Assembly (NCBI GenBank): GCA_008477525.1
Contig: SPDT01000006.1
Span: 2,135,501-2,199,500 of the forward strand
Source of the DNA: Hypomyces perniciosus
Taxonomy: Eukaryota > Ascomycota > Sordariomycetes > Hypocreales > Hypocreaceae
DNA length: 64,000 nucleotides
Reading direction: 5' to 3'
The position numbers were made by a program, and so were the translations under genes. Below are positions 22,719-32,462 of this stretch, in pieces (position 1 is the stretch's first letter; the number at the start of each line of letters is the position of its first letter). The notes below the pieces were generated by a model. It was not told where the DNA came from. It saw only the letters and a program-made list of their open reading frames with translations, and did not search any database.

Positions 22719-24254
22719 ATGTCCTGCGAGATGGCCAATGCCCGTTTGGCCTCCAATCTGCCGAAGCGCCGGGCATGTGATGAGTGTCGTAAGTCTCCGC
22801 CGCCAAGGAAGAAGCAGAAAAAATGTTGCCAAACACCCAGTTTCGGAGACTTATTTCTTGCCTGTTGTCTAGGACTTCGGAAGATTGCCTGCTCCAAACA
22901 GCCGGATGGCTGCTGCAGATGCACAAAAGAGGGCATACCATGCGTCTACTCGCCACAGAAGCCCATGGGTCGTCCGCGAAAGAGACGCCACCTTGAGAAA
23001 CCATCACCACAATGCACTGCGAAGGATTCAGGTTCTGAGGCTTCGTCTGTCACGACAGCAACAGAAGCAGCGGCTCAAAGCCATGAACCACCACCAGAAT
23101 TGCCAGAAGTGATCACAGCGACTAGCTACGATGACGCAACTATTATGTCCACGGAGCCAACATTGGACTTCCTGGACCACTATGATGAATCGGACCTGTC
23201 CTTCCTCGATCTACTTCCCGACTTCGATGCAGACGAGTCACTTTTTAGCATGCCGTCATTCGGCCAAATGCCGTTTGATAGTTTCACCTTCTCCAGCATG
23301 CCCATGAAAAGCACTGACCTGCTTGACGGAATCAACTTCGACGAAGACCCCTCCGCGGCCACCATCTCCAAGGACATCAGAGACTCCCTGCAGCGTTTCG
23401 TGGAATCGCAATACTCTCAGCCTCCAGCCTTCACCGAGTCCAGCCCCAACATTCAAACCCACTACTTCGAACCACAGGGCACTCCAAACACCACAGCGGC
23501 CTCAACGCTGAAGCCCGATCTAAACACTGACTGCGCCTGTCTCTCCTCCATTTACTACGCCATCAATGCCCTCACCAGCCTCCCCTCAGACATCCCCTCC
23601 GCCATGCGCGTCACACGCCACGCCTCTAGGACCGCACACAGCGTCATCAGCTGCCCGAACTGCTTCGACATCTTCTACGTCGACCCGACCAAGCCCCCGC
23701 CCATTCAGTGCTTCCAGAACCTGATGTTATTCGGCGCCCTCTTGCCCTCGGCCTGCAATGCCTACGCCGCCATCCTCGCAATGGTCGATTACGAGACCGA
23801 GCGTGCGAAGGAGGAGAACTGCCGAATATGGTTCAGCTTCACTGAAGTCAGCGACGTGCGGGACGGCATCACTGACGACTCCCTTGCCGCGTGTGACATT
23901 GCCAGGGTTTACCACAACAGGTATCTCGAACCAGACATTTGGCGCGCCACCATTCGCACCATCCTACGTGTGGACGTCTACGGCTTTGACGAAAGCATAT
24001 CCCCACCATCGCCGTCATCAGACGGCCGGTGTATCCCCCAGCGAGGACTGAAGGAGGTCATAACCCTGATGGACGAGAAGCATCGAAGGAGACATGAAGT
24101 TTTTGACGCACTCATCGAGTCAGGTCAGGTGCCGCCAGCCACGCTGCGCATTCTCTTCCCACAGGAGAGAGGGGTGTGCACTCCGGAGGAAAGCAACTGC
24201 GATAAAGTCTTCGAGACGGCGAGGCTGGCTCTTAGCAATCTCGTCATTGCTTAG
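22719..24254 (+). CDS. Zn2Cys6 transcription factor with AflR-like regulatory domain
   Basis: Probable DNA-binding regulator of the AflR type. Exons 22719-22788 and 22873-24254 give 483 residues. Once the 84 bp intron is removed, the N-terminus carries a full zinc cluster, CX2CX6CX6CX2CX6C (from RRACDEC to GIPCVY), followed by a basic stretch GRPRKRRH. The middle is acidic (DESDLSFLDLLPDFDADES), a likely activation region. The C-terminal half resembles the aflatoxin regulatory protein domain (CACLSSIYYAINALTSLPSD, CFQNLMLFGALLPSACNAY). The start is the ATG at 22719; the frame extends further upstream without an ATG. The intron is a multiple of three and has no stop, so a genome-only reading can miss it. 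No secondary-metabolite synthase is adjacent. The nearest accessory genes are the KP4-like cluster 2 kb upstream, so a link is speculative. Confidence 0.88.
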   Translation: MSCEMANARLASNLPKRRACDECRKSPPPRKKQKKCCQTPSFGDLFLACCLGLRKIACSKQPDGCCRCTKEGIPCVYSPQKPMGRPRKRRHLEKPSPQCTAKDSGSEASSVTTATEAAAQSHEPPPELPEVITATSYDDATIMSTEPTLDFLDHYDESDLSFLDLLPDFDADESLFSMPSFGQMPFDSFTFSSMPMKSTDLLDGINFDEDPSAATISKDIRDSLQRFVESQYSQPPAFTESSPNIQTHYFEPQGTPNTTAASTLKPDLNTDCACLSSIYYAINALTSLPSDIPSAMRVTRHASRTAHSVISCPNCFDIFYVDPTKPPPIQCFQNLMLFGALLPSACNAYAAILAMVDYETERAKEENCRIWFSFTEVSDVRDGITDDSLAACDIARVYHNRYLEPDIWRATIRTILRVDVYGFDESISPPSPSSDGRCIPQRGLKEVITLMDEKHRRRHEVFDALIESGQVPPATLRILFPQERGVCTPEESNCDKVFETARLALSNLVIA

Positions 24255-24776
24255 AGCGAGTCGGACAACACTTTTTTTTTTCTTTCTTTCCTTTTTTTTC
24301 CCTTTACGTTTTGCAAATTTTCATCACTGGGCGCTTACAACAAGGAACCGGAACCACCATGTATACCTCGACGACTGACATCTTGAATTTGCTGTTCAAC
24401 TTTTCAAGTTGACTCTGTACAGAATACACAACGCAGAAGGAAAACGCAACCACCATCATTAGCTGATATTTAACTGATATTTAACTGATTTCTCATTGAA
24501 CCCTGAGCCATATGTGTTTCAATCTGTCTTCCCTCTTGAACACCAATATTGTCAGATTCTTGGCCCTGAAGATGAGGGTAGAATTTCAATACCCAATACT
24601 CAATGCCCGATGCCCAATGCAACCGACCATCCATCCATCCATCCCCAAACGCCATGCTCATTCATGCATTCCGAATTGGCCAGCATATCCAAAAAAAAAG
24701 AAAGAAAAAAGAAAGAAAGAAAATGCTAGAATGATATGCTTCCCACATCGACATTCATGACTTAAATTCCTTCATT
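24255..24776. other. Convergent intergenic region, no gene seen
   Basis: The 3' ends of the zinc-cluster gene and the unknown acidic protein face each other here. It includes T-rich (24270-24300) and A/G-rich (24690-24722) tracts, a CCATC repeat near 24630 and a short direct repeat CTGATATTTAA at 24462-24485. Confidence 0.5.
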
Positions 24777-25979
24777 TCAATCCTGGTCCTCCACCATACC
24801 CAGGACGTCCATCTCCGTCTTGACCAGGCGCTCAAACTCATCTCGCTCAATGCCTGAAGAACGCGCCAAGAGGTACAAGCTGCGGATACTGCGTGAGACG
24901 TGCTGCTTGACACCAAACTCATTCTGCTCCTGCCTGCCTGCCGAGGCCTCGAGGCGGGCGACGGTGTGCGAGCCGTTGGAGCTGGCGCTTGACTCCGGAC
25001 GGGGGTGAAGCAGGCTAACGTCCTGTGCGTCATTATGGTTTGTGGAAGAAGACTTGTCGAGCTCAGCAAAGGTCCACGACCCGCGAGTCTCGTTGGAGTC
25101 GGTCACCACTGGAGAATCCAGGGCGTTGCTGGCTTGACCAAGCCCTAGAGGTGGCTCGATGTGCGCTAGCTGCGCTTCTTCATCGGGATCATGGTTATCC
25201 ATCGCGGGCTGAACTTGGTCATACTGAGCGAAGTAGTCATCATCGTCATCGTCGGCTACAGTGGTGGAATTTTGGTAGGTGGAGGAGGCAGCAGCTCCTG
25301 TCGGTGGAGCTGGAGAGCGGTTGTTTGCTGGGGTGCGAGCCGGTGTGGCGTCGTATCGATCCCAATATCCGTCATCCTCGTCCTCTTCTTCAGCGCTGAG
25401 GAAGTGTCTGGTGCCGTTGTTGGTCTTTGAGCTATCGGTTTGCAAGGTAGCTTTTGTGGTGGTCTTGCTATTCTGATACTCAGTCTCTGCCTCTGAGATT
25501 GTTGACGCCCCGCCAAATTGTGAAAAGGGAGATGATTTGTCCGGCACGGTGACTTCTCCAACCCTCCAACCGTCGCCGCCTCCATCGACATCGCCGACAC
25601 AGTATACCAACTGAAAGGCAAGCCCAAGAGCCGATAGGACGGTCAACGCCTTGAGTGTTTCCTGGTCAACCCGCCTGTACCTGGTCTGGGTATCATAATC
25701 CCAGTCGACTTCCACTTCACCAGAGACAGGATGGGGCTCGAGACCGCCGCTTTGCACCGTCTCAGCCAACCGGACGGCCTTGCCAGCGTCGTAGCAAAGC
25801 AATCGCAGCCATGGCTCGGTGCTAGCATTCGAGAAGAGCTGCACTCGTTGCCGCAAAATTGGAGAGAGGAGCGGTAGAATCCCAACAGCTGGTTCCGTCG
25901 ATATCGTAGCCGAGGGAAGAGCTGGGAGGATAGGAGCCAGTAAGCTCGAGAGACTCGGAGGCGTGATGGCAGCCCCCAT
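24777..25979 (-). CDS. Conserved-looking acidic protein of unknown function
   Basis: A single exon of 400 residues; I do not recognise a named family. The N-terminal 130 residues look folded (LLAPILPALP, SNASTEPWLRLLCYDAGKAV, then DWDYDTQTRYRRVDQET). The middle is low complexity and acidic and carries two related motifs, DDGYWDRYDATPA and DDDYFAQYDQVQPA, which look like an internal duplication of a short linear motif. The C-terminal 60 residues are predicted helical (HVSRSIRSLYLLARSSGIERDEFERLVKTEM). The start at 25979 (MGAAITPPS) is preferred over an in-frame ATG at 26198, because the intervening 73 residues look like untranslated leader. There is no signal peptide or transmembrane segment. 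I think it is a real gene because the ends are ordered and the frame is long. Confidence 0.72.
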   Translation of the reverse strand: MGAAITPPSLSSLLAPILPALPSATISTEPAVGILPLLSPILRQRVQLFSNASTEPWLRLLCYDAGKAVRLAETVQSGGLEPHPVSGEVEVDWDYDTQTRYRRVDQETLKALTVLSALGLAFQLVYCVGDVDGGGDGWRVGEVTVPDKSSPFSQFGGASTISEAETEYQNSKTTTKATLQTDSSKTNNGTRHFLSAEEEDEDDGYWDRYDATPARTPANNRSPAPPTGAAASSTYQNSTTVADDDDDDYFAQYDQVQPAMDNHDPDEEAQLAHIEPPLGLGQASNALDSPVVTDSNETRGSWTFAELDKSSSTNHNDAQDVSLLHPRPESSASSNGSHTVARLEASAGRQEQNEFGVKQHVSRSIRSLYLLARSSGIERDEFERLVKTEMDVLGMVEDQD

Positions 25980-27308
25980 TATGCAGGTAGCTTGCTGACA
26001 GTGGAGATTTTTGCTGCAAAGACCCCCGTTGGGCAGAGTAATCTCACCCAGTTGCGTCGTCAGGCAAAAAAGCTCTGGGAGGGGAAAAGATGGCGTAGGA
26101 GGTAATTCAATTGAAGCAGAAACTACTACTTCGTATGTTGCCCGTGATATATGTATGTATGATAGTTTTCTGCTTGCAGTGTCACATGCACTTCTCAAGC
26201 TGTTCGAGCGTCAAGCCACGTGGGATATGATCTGGTGGCGGCAGCGGGGTGTTCTGAAGTTTGCAGGGAGCCAAAGAGGAGCCAAAGAGGAAGAAAAGAG
26301 GAAGAGATGAAAGAAAATGAAGAGATGTGAGGAGGAAAGCAGCTCATATAGTATCCGAACACGCAGCAGGGATGGAGGAGGCAACATCTGTCAACTTGTC
26401 AACGTCAGAGGTCCAAAAGACGTGCGTGCAGGCTTATTATTCTTATTTTATGGCTGACATTGTTGGCTGGCATTGTGCAGCTCCGCCAATGGCATCGCTG
26501 AGGACAATGATGAAATTGTGGGCTTCCGGAGCAAAGGAAGTTACATGCAGCTGTTTCAGGCGCTAGACCCCCAATTCACAGGTGCATCAGGCGCCCTGAA
26601 GGCCACTAACAGGCTCACCTTGCAGCGATTGAGACGACATTCCACAACGGGCCTAAACTCACCGAAGGACGATGGGGCGATACAGCGGGCGGTGCTACGT
26701 TCCTTTTCCGTCTGTCCGTCCGGACATGGAGATGTCAATGCCGGAAGCGTGGTGGAATTATTATTAAAATTTACCGCTCCATCAGCCTCAATTATTTAAA
26801 CGTTAGGGGAGGAATACGAAGTACATACTCGTACGCCCAAGATCCGTGCCTGAATCGGCATTCCGGCTCACATAATAATAATACTATGGAGTCTCGGTCG
26901 GGGATGCCGTTGCAAACCGCATCGGGCCGTTTGCCGCAGCCTTCACCGAAAATCCGGAGCGCTTCTCCAGAACGACAAACTTGAGATTTGCTCATCACAA
27001 AGGAAATACTATTACTCCCGATATCGTTACATAACTCTTGTGTTTTGCAAATTACACTGAGGCATTGGTGTGAATTGCAATCCCAGACTCCGCATTCCAA
27101 GACAATTGTCTCCCTCGTCAACGGCCGAGATAAGACAGAGGAACTTCGCTGTGTAATCCTCGTCGATATCACGTCTCTCGCCCCCCTTGTGCAGCACGCT
27201 CGCACTTGCGCGTTAACCCGCTGCAAACGTCCAAGACAAGACAAGAAAAGAAAAGAAAAGAGCTGGAAACCTCCGTTTTGACTCTGCGAGAGCCCGCGGT
27301 CTCTCCTG
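25980..27308. other. Divergent intergenic region, no gene seen
   Basis: Promoter space between the unknown acidic protein and the thiamine pyrophosphate carrier. It includes a direct repeat GGAGCCAAAGA near 26268-26288, an AT-rich block near 26755-26800, and one TACGAAGTA unit near 26815. Open frames here show no family features. Confidence 0.55.
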
Positions 27309-28415
27309 CATGTCGCCCCGAGGCGGCCACCTCAAAGATGAGGTTCGTTTGGCTCAACTTCAAGCCTTTACGCCCATTCAGCAACTAACAAACGTGCTAC
27401 AGGGCTCCAAACTCCAAGTTGTAACCGCTGGCGCGATAGCCGGCCTCGTATCTCGGTAGGACATCATACCTCGACCTACCCCCGACACCAGACATCATCT
27501 GTCTGTCTCAACGCCACTGACTGTGCACCAACCTGCAGATTCGTCGTCGCGCCCCTCGACGTCGTCAAGATCCGCCTCCAGCTCCAACCCTACTCCCTCT
27601 CCGACCCTCTCGCCCCCCTGCGCAATGCACCCGCCTACCGCGGCACCATCGCAACCATACAGCATATCCTCAAACACGAGGGCATCACCGCCCTGTGGAA
27701 AGGCAATGTCCCCGCCGAGCTCATGTACGTGGGCTACTACGCCATGCAGTTCACTGCGTACCGCGCCGCCACGCTGTTTCTGCAGACTGCGCTGCCCACA
27801 CGCTTGCCCGACTCGGCCGAGACGTTCATCGCAGGTGCTGTGTCTGGCGTGGCCTCGACGGGGGCTACGTACCCGCTCGATCTGCTGAGGACGAGGTTCG
27901 CGGCGCAGGGGAGACACCGGGTGTATACTTCGCTGAGGAGCGCGGTGTGGGATATTCAACGCGATGAGGGCTTCAGGGGCTTCTTCCGCGGGCTGGGCCC
28001 GACGTTGGCCCAAATTGTGCCGTTCATGGGCATCTTGTTCGTCACATATGAGAGTCTAAGGATACAACTTGATCACTTGAACTTGCCCTGGGGAAGCGGA
28101 GATGCAACTGCCGGTGTCATCTCCAGCATCGTCGCGAAGACGACCGTCTTCCCCCTTGATTTGGTGCGGAAACGCATCCAAGTCCAGGGTCCAACAAGAA
28201 ACAAATACGTGTACAACGACATTCCTGTCTATACGTCAGCAGGCAGGGCCCTCAAGACCATCTTTCAGACAGAGGGCATCAGGGGTCTGTATAAAGGACT
28301 TCCCATCAGCTTGATTAAAGCTGCGCCGGCAAGCGCGGTGACGCTTTGGACTTATGAGCGGAGTTTACATTTGATGATGAATGTAGAATCGGGCCGGGAG
28401 GAGGCGCGCATGTAA
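27309..28415 (+). CDS. TPC1: Mitochondrial thiamine pyrophosphate carrier (TPC1-like)
   Basis: Inner-membrane carrier expected to import thiamine pyrophosphate into the mitochondrial matrix. Exons 27309-27341, 27403-27455 and 27539-28415 give 320 residues, the usual size. Three carrier repeats each hold the signature PxDxxR/K: PLDVVK, PLDLLR and PLDLVR. The N-terminus [18 protein letters not shown] and the [17 protein letters not shown] stretch resemble fungal TPC1. The short first exon (11 codons) is supported by the phase-0 join and by the in-frame continuation into [18 protein letters not shown]. Other mitochondrial carriers are possible, but the overall pattern fits the TPC branch best. 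Confidence 0.88.
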
Positions 28416-28525
28416 CGAATACACTTTTTATAGACCGTCTAATTCTAATGAATAGAGCCATGAACCAAAAAGAAGTAATGAATATCTAGTTTTCCCAGGT
28501 TCCAAATCTGCCCTTTCGTTTCTCT

Positions 28526-29887
28526 CTAACTTCTTAGACTTTGATTCGTCTCATCCGCCCTTTGAATGCACTCCTCAATCACCTGCCAGAACTTGGTGAC
28601 ATCCACGCCACGAGGTATCCTCACGCCCTCCTGTCCAATGGGTACCTCCTTGGCCACCGTTCGGCCAGTCTGCTTCTCGCCCGCCTTGGCCTCCTCTACA
28701 GTCCCCTCTGTGATGACAGTCACGTCGAAGCGCTCGTCATGCTTTGGCGCCTGACTCTTCGTCTCATCCCAGTCATAGAAGGGGATCTCATCCGGCGTGC
28801 CGGTGAGAATGGCAGCAACGGCAAGAGGGTCATGCAGGGGTGGACCGGCCGTGATGCCAAAGATGTCACTTGATGCTGCGTTAGTGGGTGGATGAAGCGA
28901 TAGCAGAAGGGCAACAAGACTTACGAGTAGGTCTTTGCGAAAAAGTAGAGAAGTTCCACAAGCATCGTCCGCAGTGTCGTCTTGCCGGAGCCGGTCTTCT
29001 CACCATCCGCCCCGTAAAGCAGCAGATCCCGCACCTCCTGAGTCGCTAGGACTTGATGGCTCAGGTCCAGCGGCACCATGACCATCTTCTTGGCGATCTC
29101 TTTATTGTGGAAAATCTCTGCCGCAGCCTCCGGATCAACCAAAATGTTGAACTCGGCGTAGGGTGTGGTGTTTCCAATGCGCTCCTTGCCGTCGACCTTA
29201 CCCAACGGCGCATCTGAGAACCCCCCGCCGATAGATCCGCCCATGATACTCAAGCCCTTGATGTGCGGAATGAGTTCCGGGTACTTCCGGAAGAGAGCTC
29301 CGACATTGGTGACGGCGCCGGTGGCAACGATCCAGGCCGTACCGGCAGGCTGAGCCTTGAGAGCCGCGGCCATGGCCTCAACGGCCGGGATAGGGGAAGG
29401 GGTGCATTGGGGGGTTGGCAGCAGCTCAGTGCCGTCAAGGCCACTGTCGCCGTGGATATCAGCTGGGGCGTGAAGAGCTGGTCGCTCCAGGGCCTTGTTT
29501 AAGCCGACATGGAGGGGGATTTCCTTGTGTTTGCCTAACGCTGTTAAGAGGGAAGCAGCATTGTGGGTGGTGTGTCTGTTACCGGGGTCAGTGTGGTTAT
29601 TTCGTATTTGAGAACAGAGATCCATACTCTAGAGAGGCATTTCCAAAGACACTGGAAACACCTAGTAACTTGAGTCTGGGATGGTGAGCGGCCAAGAGAA
29701 TGGCAAAAGCGTCCTTGAGCCGAGGTTAGCCTGTATGAAGGTGAAGATCAAGGTGAACATTAACATGGTGACGCAAGAGTCCGATGGTGCATGCAATACG
29801 ACTCTGCAAAGCTGAATGAAATAGGAAACTCACATCATGGCCTGGATCGCAATCCAGCCATACGGGGATCTGAGGGGATGACGACAT
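28526..29887 (-). CDS. Inosine/uridine-preferring nucleoside hydrolase
   Basis: Calcium-dependent hydrolase that splits ribonucleosides into base and ribose, in purine/pyrimidine salvage. Exons 29887-29834, 29713-29628, 29575-28925 and 28868-28526 give 377 residues. The Ca-binding motif DCDPGHDD is split by the first intron (120 bp, acceptor CAAG at 29714). Next come FAILLAAHHPRLKLLG and the VFGNASLE/HTTHNAA junction. Further marks are AWIVATGAVTNV, GLSIMGGSIGGGF, NTTPYAEFNILVDPEAA, DLSHQVL and, in the last exon, PLHDPLAVAA, which carries the conserved His-Asp. The C-terminal tail has a variable Glu/Lys-rich segment. It is transcribed in the same direction as the downstream-numbered RED gene. 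Confidence 0.9.
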
Positions 29888-30340
29888 GGTATCTTTGATA
29901 GGGATGGAATGGACAACAGAAACGTAACGGGTCAAGACAAACGAATAGCAAGTCCACTAAGAATAATTGGGTATCGTGCAGACGCCCCTTTATTTATGGT
30001 ACTCTGTCGAATTCACAGGAACACACTTGGATGACTTTGGCAATTCCGGAGAGTGAATGGATGAACAAAAATGGTCATCGAAACCGTTTAAGCCGCGCCT
30101 TCGCTCCATGAGAAAACCGCTTTTCTCCGCAGTCACTGAGGGGGGCAATCGGGTCGTTTTTAGGTGTGGCTTCTTTGTTTCCCCATTCTGACTAGCATAG
30201 CGCCCCAGAAACCAAAAAGTTTGGTAATCACAAGACGCCCTCTGAAGAGACATCGCGGAACTCCGCGACAGGTTGATTATTATGAGACCCTGAATATGTT
30301 CATGTTCATGTTCATGTTCATGATGCTGTCCGCGCCTCAA
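29888..30340. other. Intergenic with hexanucleotide repeat
   Basis: A spacer between two minus-strand genes. It holds about four tandem copies of ATGTTC at 30296-30321, just after the RED stop codon. No gene was seen. Confidence 0.6.
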
Positions 30341-31977
30341 TCAATTGTTCTTGCGCTGCTCAACGATCCGCATTACGTCGGCCGCACTATTCACATCGCC
30401 TTTGCGCTTCTTTGGCCCTCTCTTCCTCTTTGACTTGTCGCCCTTCGAGCCGCCCTCTCCGTTGTCGTCTTCACCCCACTTGGATAGCTTGACTTTCTTG
30501 TCTTCAAAATCCTCTTCATCCTCAAATCGGCTTGTGCCGAAACCCATATCAATATCGTCGTCGTCTCGGTCTTGCATTTGCAGCAGCCTCTTCCGCCGCT
30601 CCTCAAGAGCCTTGGCCTCCATCTTAGCTTTGTCATCTTCGTCGTCTCCCTCAATGGGTCTGAGGGATGCCGCTTTCTTGATAGCTGCCATTATCGCGGG
30701 GTCAGACATTGAGGGCCCTCTGCTTGCTTCCTCCGATATCAGGCCTGTCTTGGAGTCTTTGAAGTAGTTGCGCGGTGCTGATTGTGTCGGTGGCTTCGGC
30801 GGCGGAGGCATTGATGTGTCCACCTTCGTTTCCGTCTCATCCTTCACACTCTTCTTGTCATCGTCATCTGAATCGGAACCCGAGTCATCCATGCCAGCCA
30901 GCGGGTCGTAGTCATCCCCAGCGTCTTCGAATATATCCACGTCGCCATCCTCCTCCTCGGGCTCCTCCTTTTTCCTGTATTGTTCGGGGACCTCCATTCC
31001 CAGCGGTTTGGCGTTCTTATCGGGCATCAACAGACTACGCCTGTCATCTTCACCCGGCTGTACCTTTCTTACTTTCCTCTTCTCGTGTCCATCTTCATCC
31101 ACGATGATAAGAACCTCTCGCCCTTTGCTGTCCCTCTCTATCCGTGTCCCTGGCTTCTGCTTGATTCCAATCTTCCGAAAACGATCTCCTAGAGCGGATT
31201 CTTGTTGTGCCTTGGCTGCCTCTCTTGAAGCCCTCAACTCCGCTAGAATTTGGTCGCGCGTTCGCTTCTTTCCCGGCGCCAGCGTCACTGTCGATAGCTG
31301 CCCCTTCTTTTTCTCTCCTTTCTCCTTTGTTGCCGCGTGTACCTCTTGTTCTTCCAGCCGGTCGAACTCGTCGTCAACGTCCTCTTCCGGAGTCGCTTCC
31401 CTGGTGTCCTCGGCCTGTTCCCCCCCATTTCCGTAAACATCTTCTCCGCGCCGTATTCTTTCAAGTAGCTTGAAATCGAGTCCCTTTACTAGATGTGTGC
31501 TGCCCAAATCTCCACCGGCGATTTGGAACCGTAGTTTCTCATACGTCTCTTGGTCGATTTCTTCGTCCTTCAGAGCCTTCTCTAAGGCCTTTAACCTCTC
31601 TTCCCTGTCGTCTGCGACTTCGTCTTCTAGCCTTTGCGCTCTATCGACGTATCCGGATCCGAGCTTGACACCTTTTGGTGCGGATGACTTGAACTTCTTC
31701 TGGGGATGAAGCGCTCGGTTGCGTTCGGCGAGCTGCCTCGCAAAATCAGCCTGCGCGCCTCCCACCGATCGTCTTGATGGCACGTGTCAGCGTGTAGTCC
31801 CGTATAAAAGTATCGAAATGAGACTTACGGTGTCATTGGTATACTGGCTCGTTGCCGGGAACCTAGCGAACTTGAGCTCCCACTGGAGCTGGGACCTTTG
31901 GGTGAGCCTCCATTCTTTGAGCTAGATGACTTTGCCGCATTGGCAAGCATCAGCTTGCGAAATTGCTCATTGTTCAT
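30341..31977 (-). CDS. RED/IK-like pre-mRNA splicing factor
   Basis: Nuclear protein of the RED (IK) family, a spliceosome B-complex component that partners with SMU1 in other eukaryotes. Exons 31977-31829 and 31772-30341 (56 bp intron, phase 2) give 526 residues. The N-terminus MNNEQFRKLMLANAAKSS is followed by the RED_N region: DFARQLAERNRALHP, LGSGYVDRAQRLEDE, then HLVKGLDFKLLERIRRGED. The C-terminal half is highly charged, with acidic runs (DDDDKK, EDEEDFEDKKVKLSKWGEDD) and a basic tail (KRKRGPKKRKGD) that may serve as a nuclear signal, ending in a helical VMRIVEQR. The family assignment is confident; the partner and stage are from established knowledge of the family. It is divergent from REV1 with a 485 bp shared upstream region. 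Confidence 0.83.
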
Positions 31978-32462
31978 GGCTGCGCAAGGATATTAGGGCG
32001 AGAGGAAGGAAAACAGGCTGTGATGACGGCAATCTGGAGAGGAAGATGATCAGCCTCGCCGTTCGAGGCTGGAAACTGTGGCGCAAAGAGGAAAAGTCAC
32101 GGGGTAACGTGCGAAATGCGCGTGCCAAATTCTCCACTTAACGCGGTATAGACTGCCATCACGTCACTCTCGCACTTTCATACTACACAACCTCGTCACA
32201 TTTGGAATTTTGGAAAAAATACTTTAAAATGTCATCCAAACAGCAAGGGAAGCTTATTAACCAAATGGCTTAGCGCTCGTACCATTGGAATGTCATCGAT
32301 GGCTTGCAAAGTGGCAAATCCCTCCTCCGTTGAAGATTGAGTGGGGATCAAAATACTCGGGTGTTGCTTTCGATGTGCGACGACCGTTCACCAATCTGAG
32401 CCATCGCTTCGTCTTTCTCAGACACTTTGCGGGTGATTCGGCACATAAACTCACTCAACAAG
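31978..32462. other. Divergent promoter region RED / REV1
   Basis: 485 bp between the two start codons. No coding potential was seen. There is an AT-rich block near 32205-32260. Confidence 0.5.

Noticed and set aside
14409..24254. A secondary-metabolite gene cluster joining the O-acyltransferase and AflR-like regulator
   Set aside because: No polyketide synthase, peptide synthetase, terpene synthase or P450 lies between or beside them in the window.
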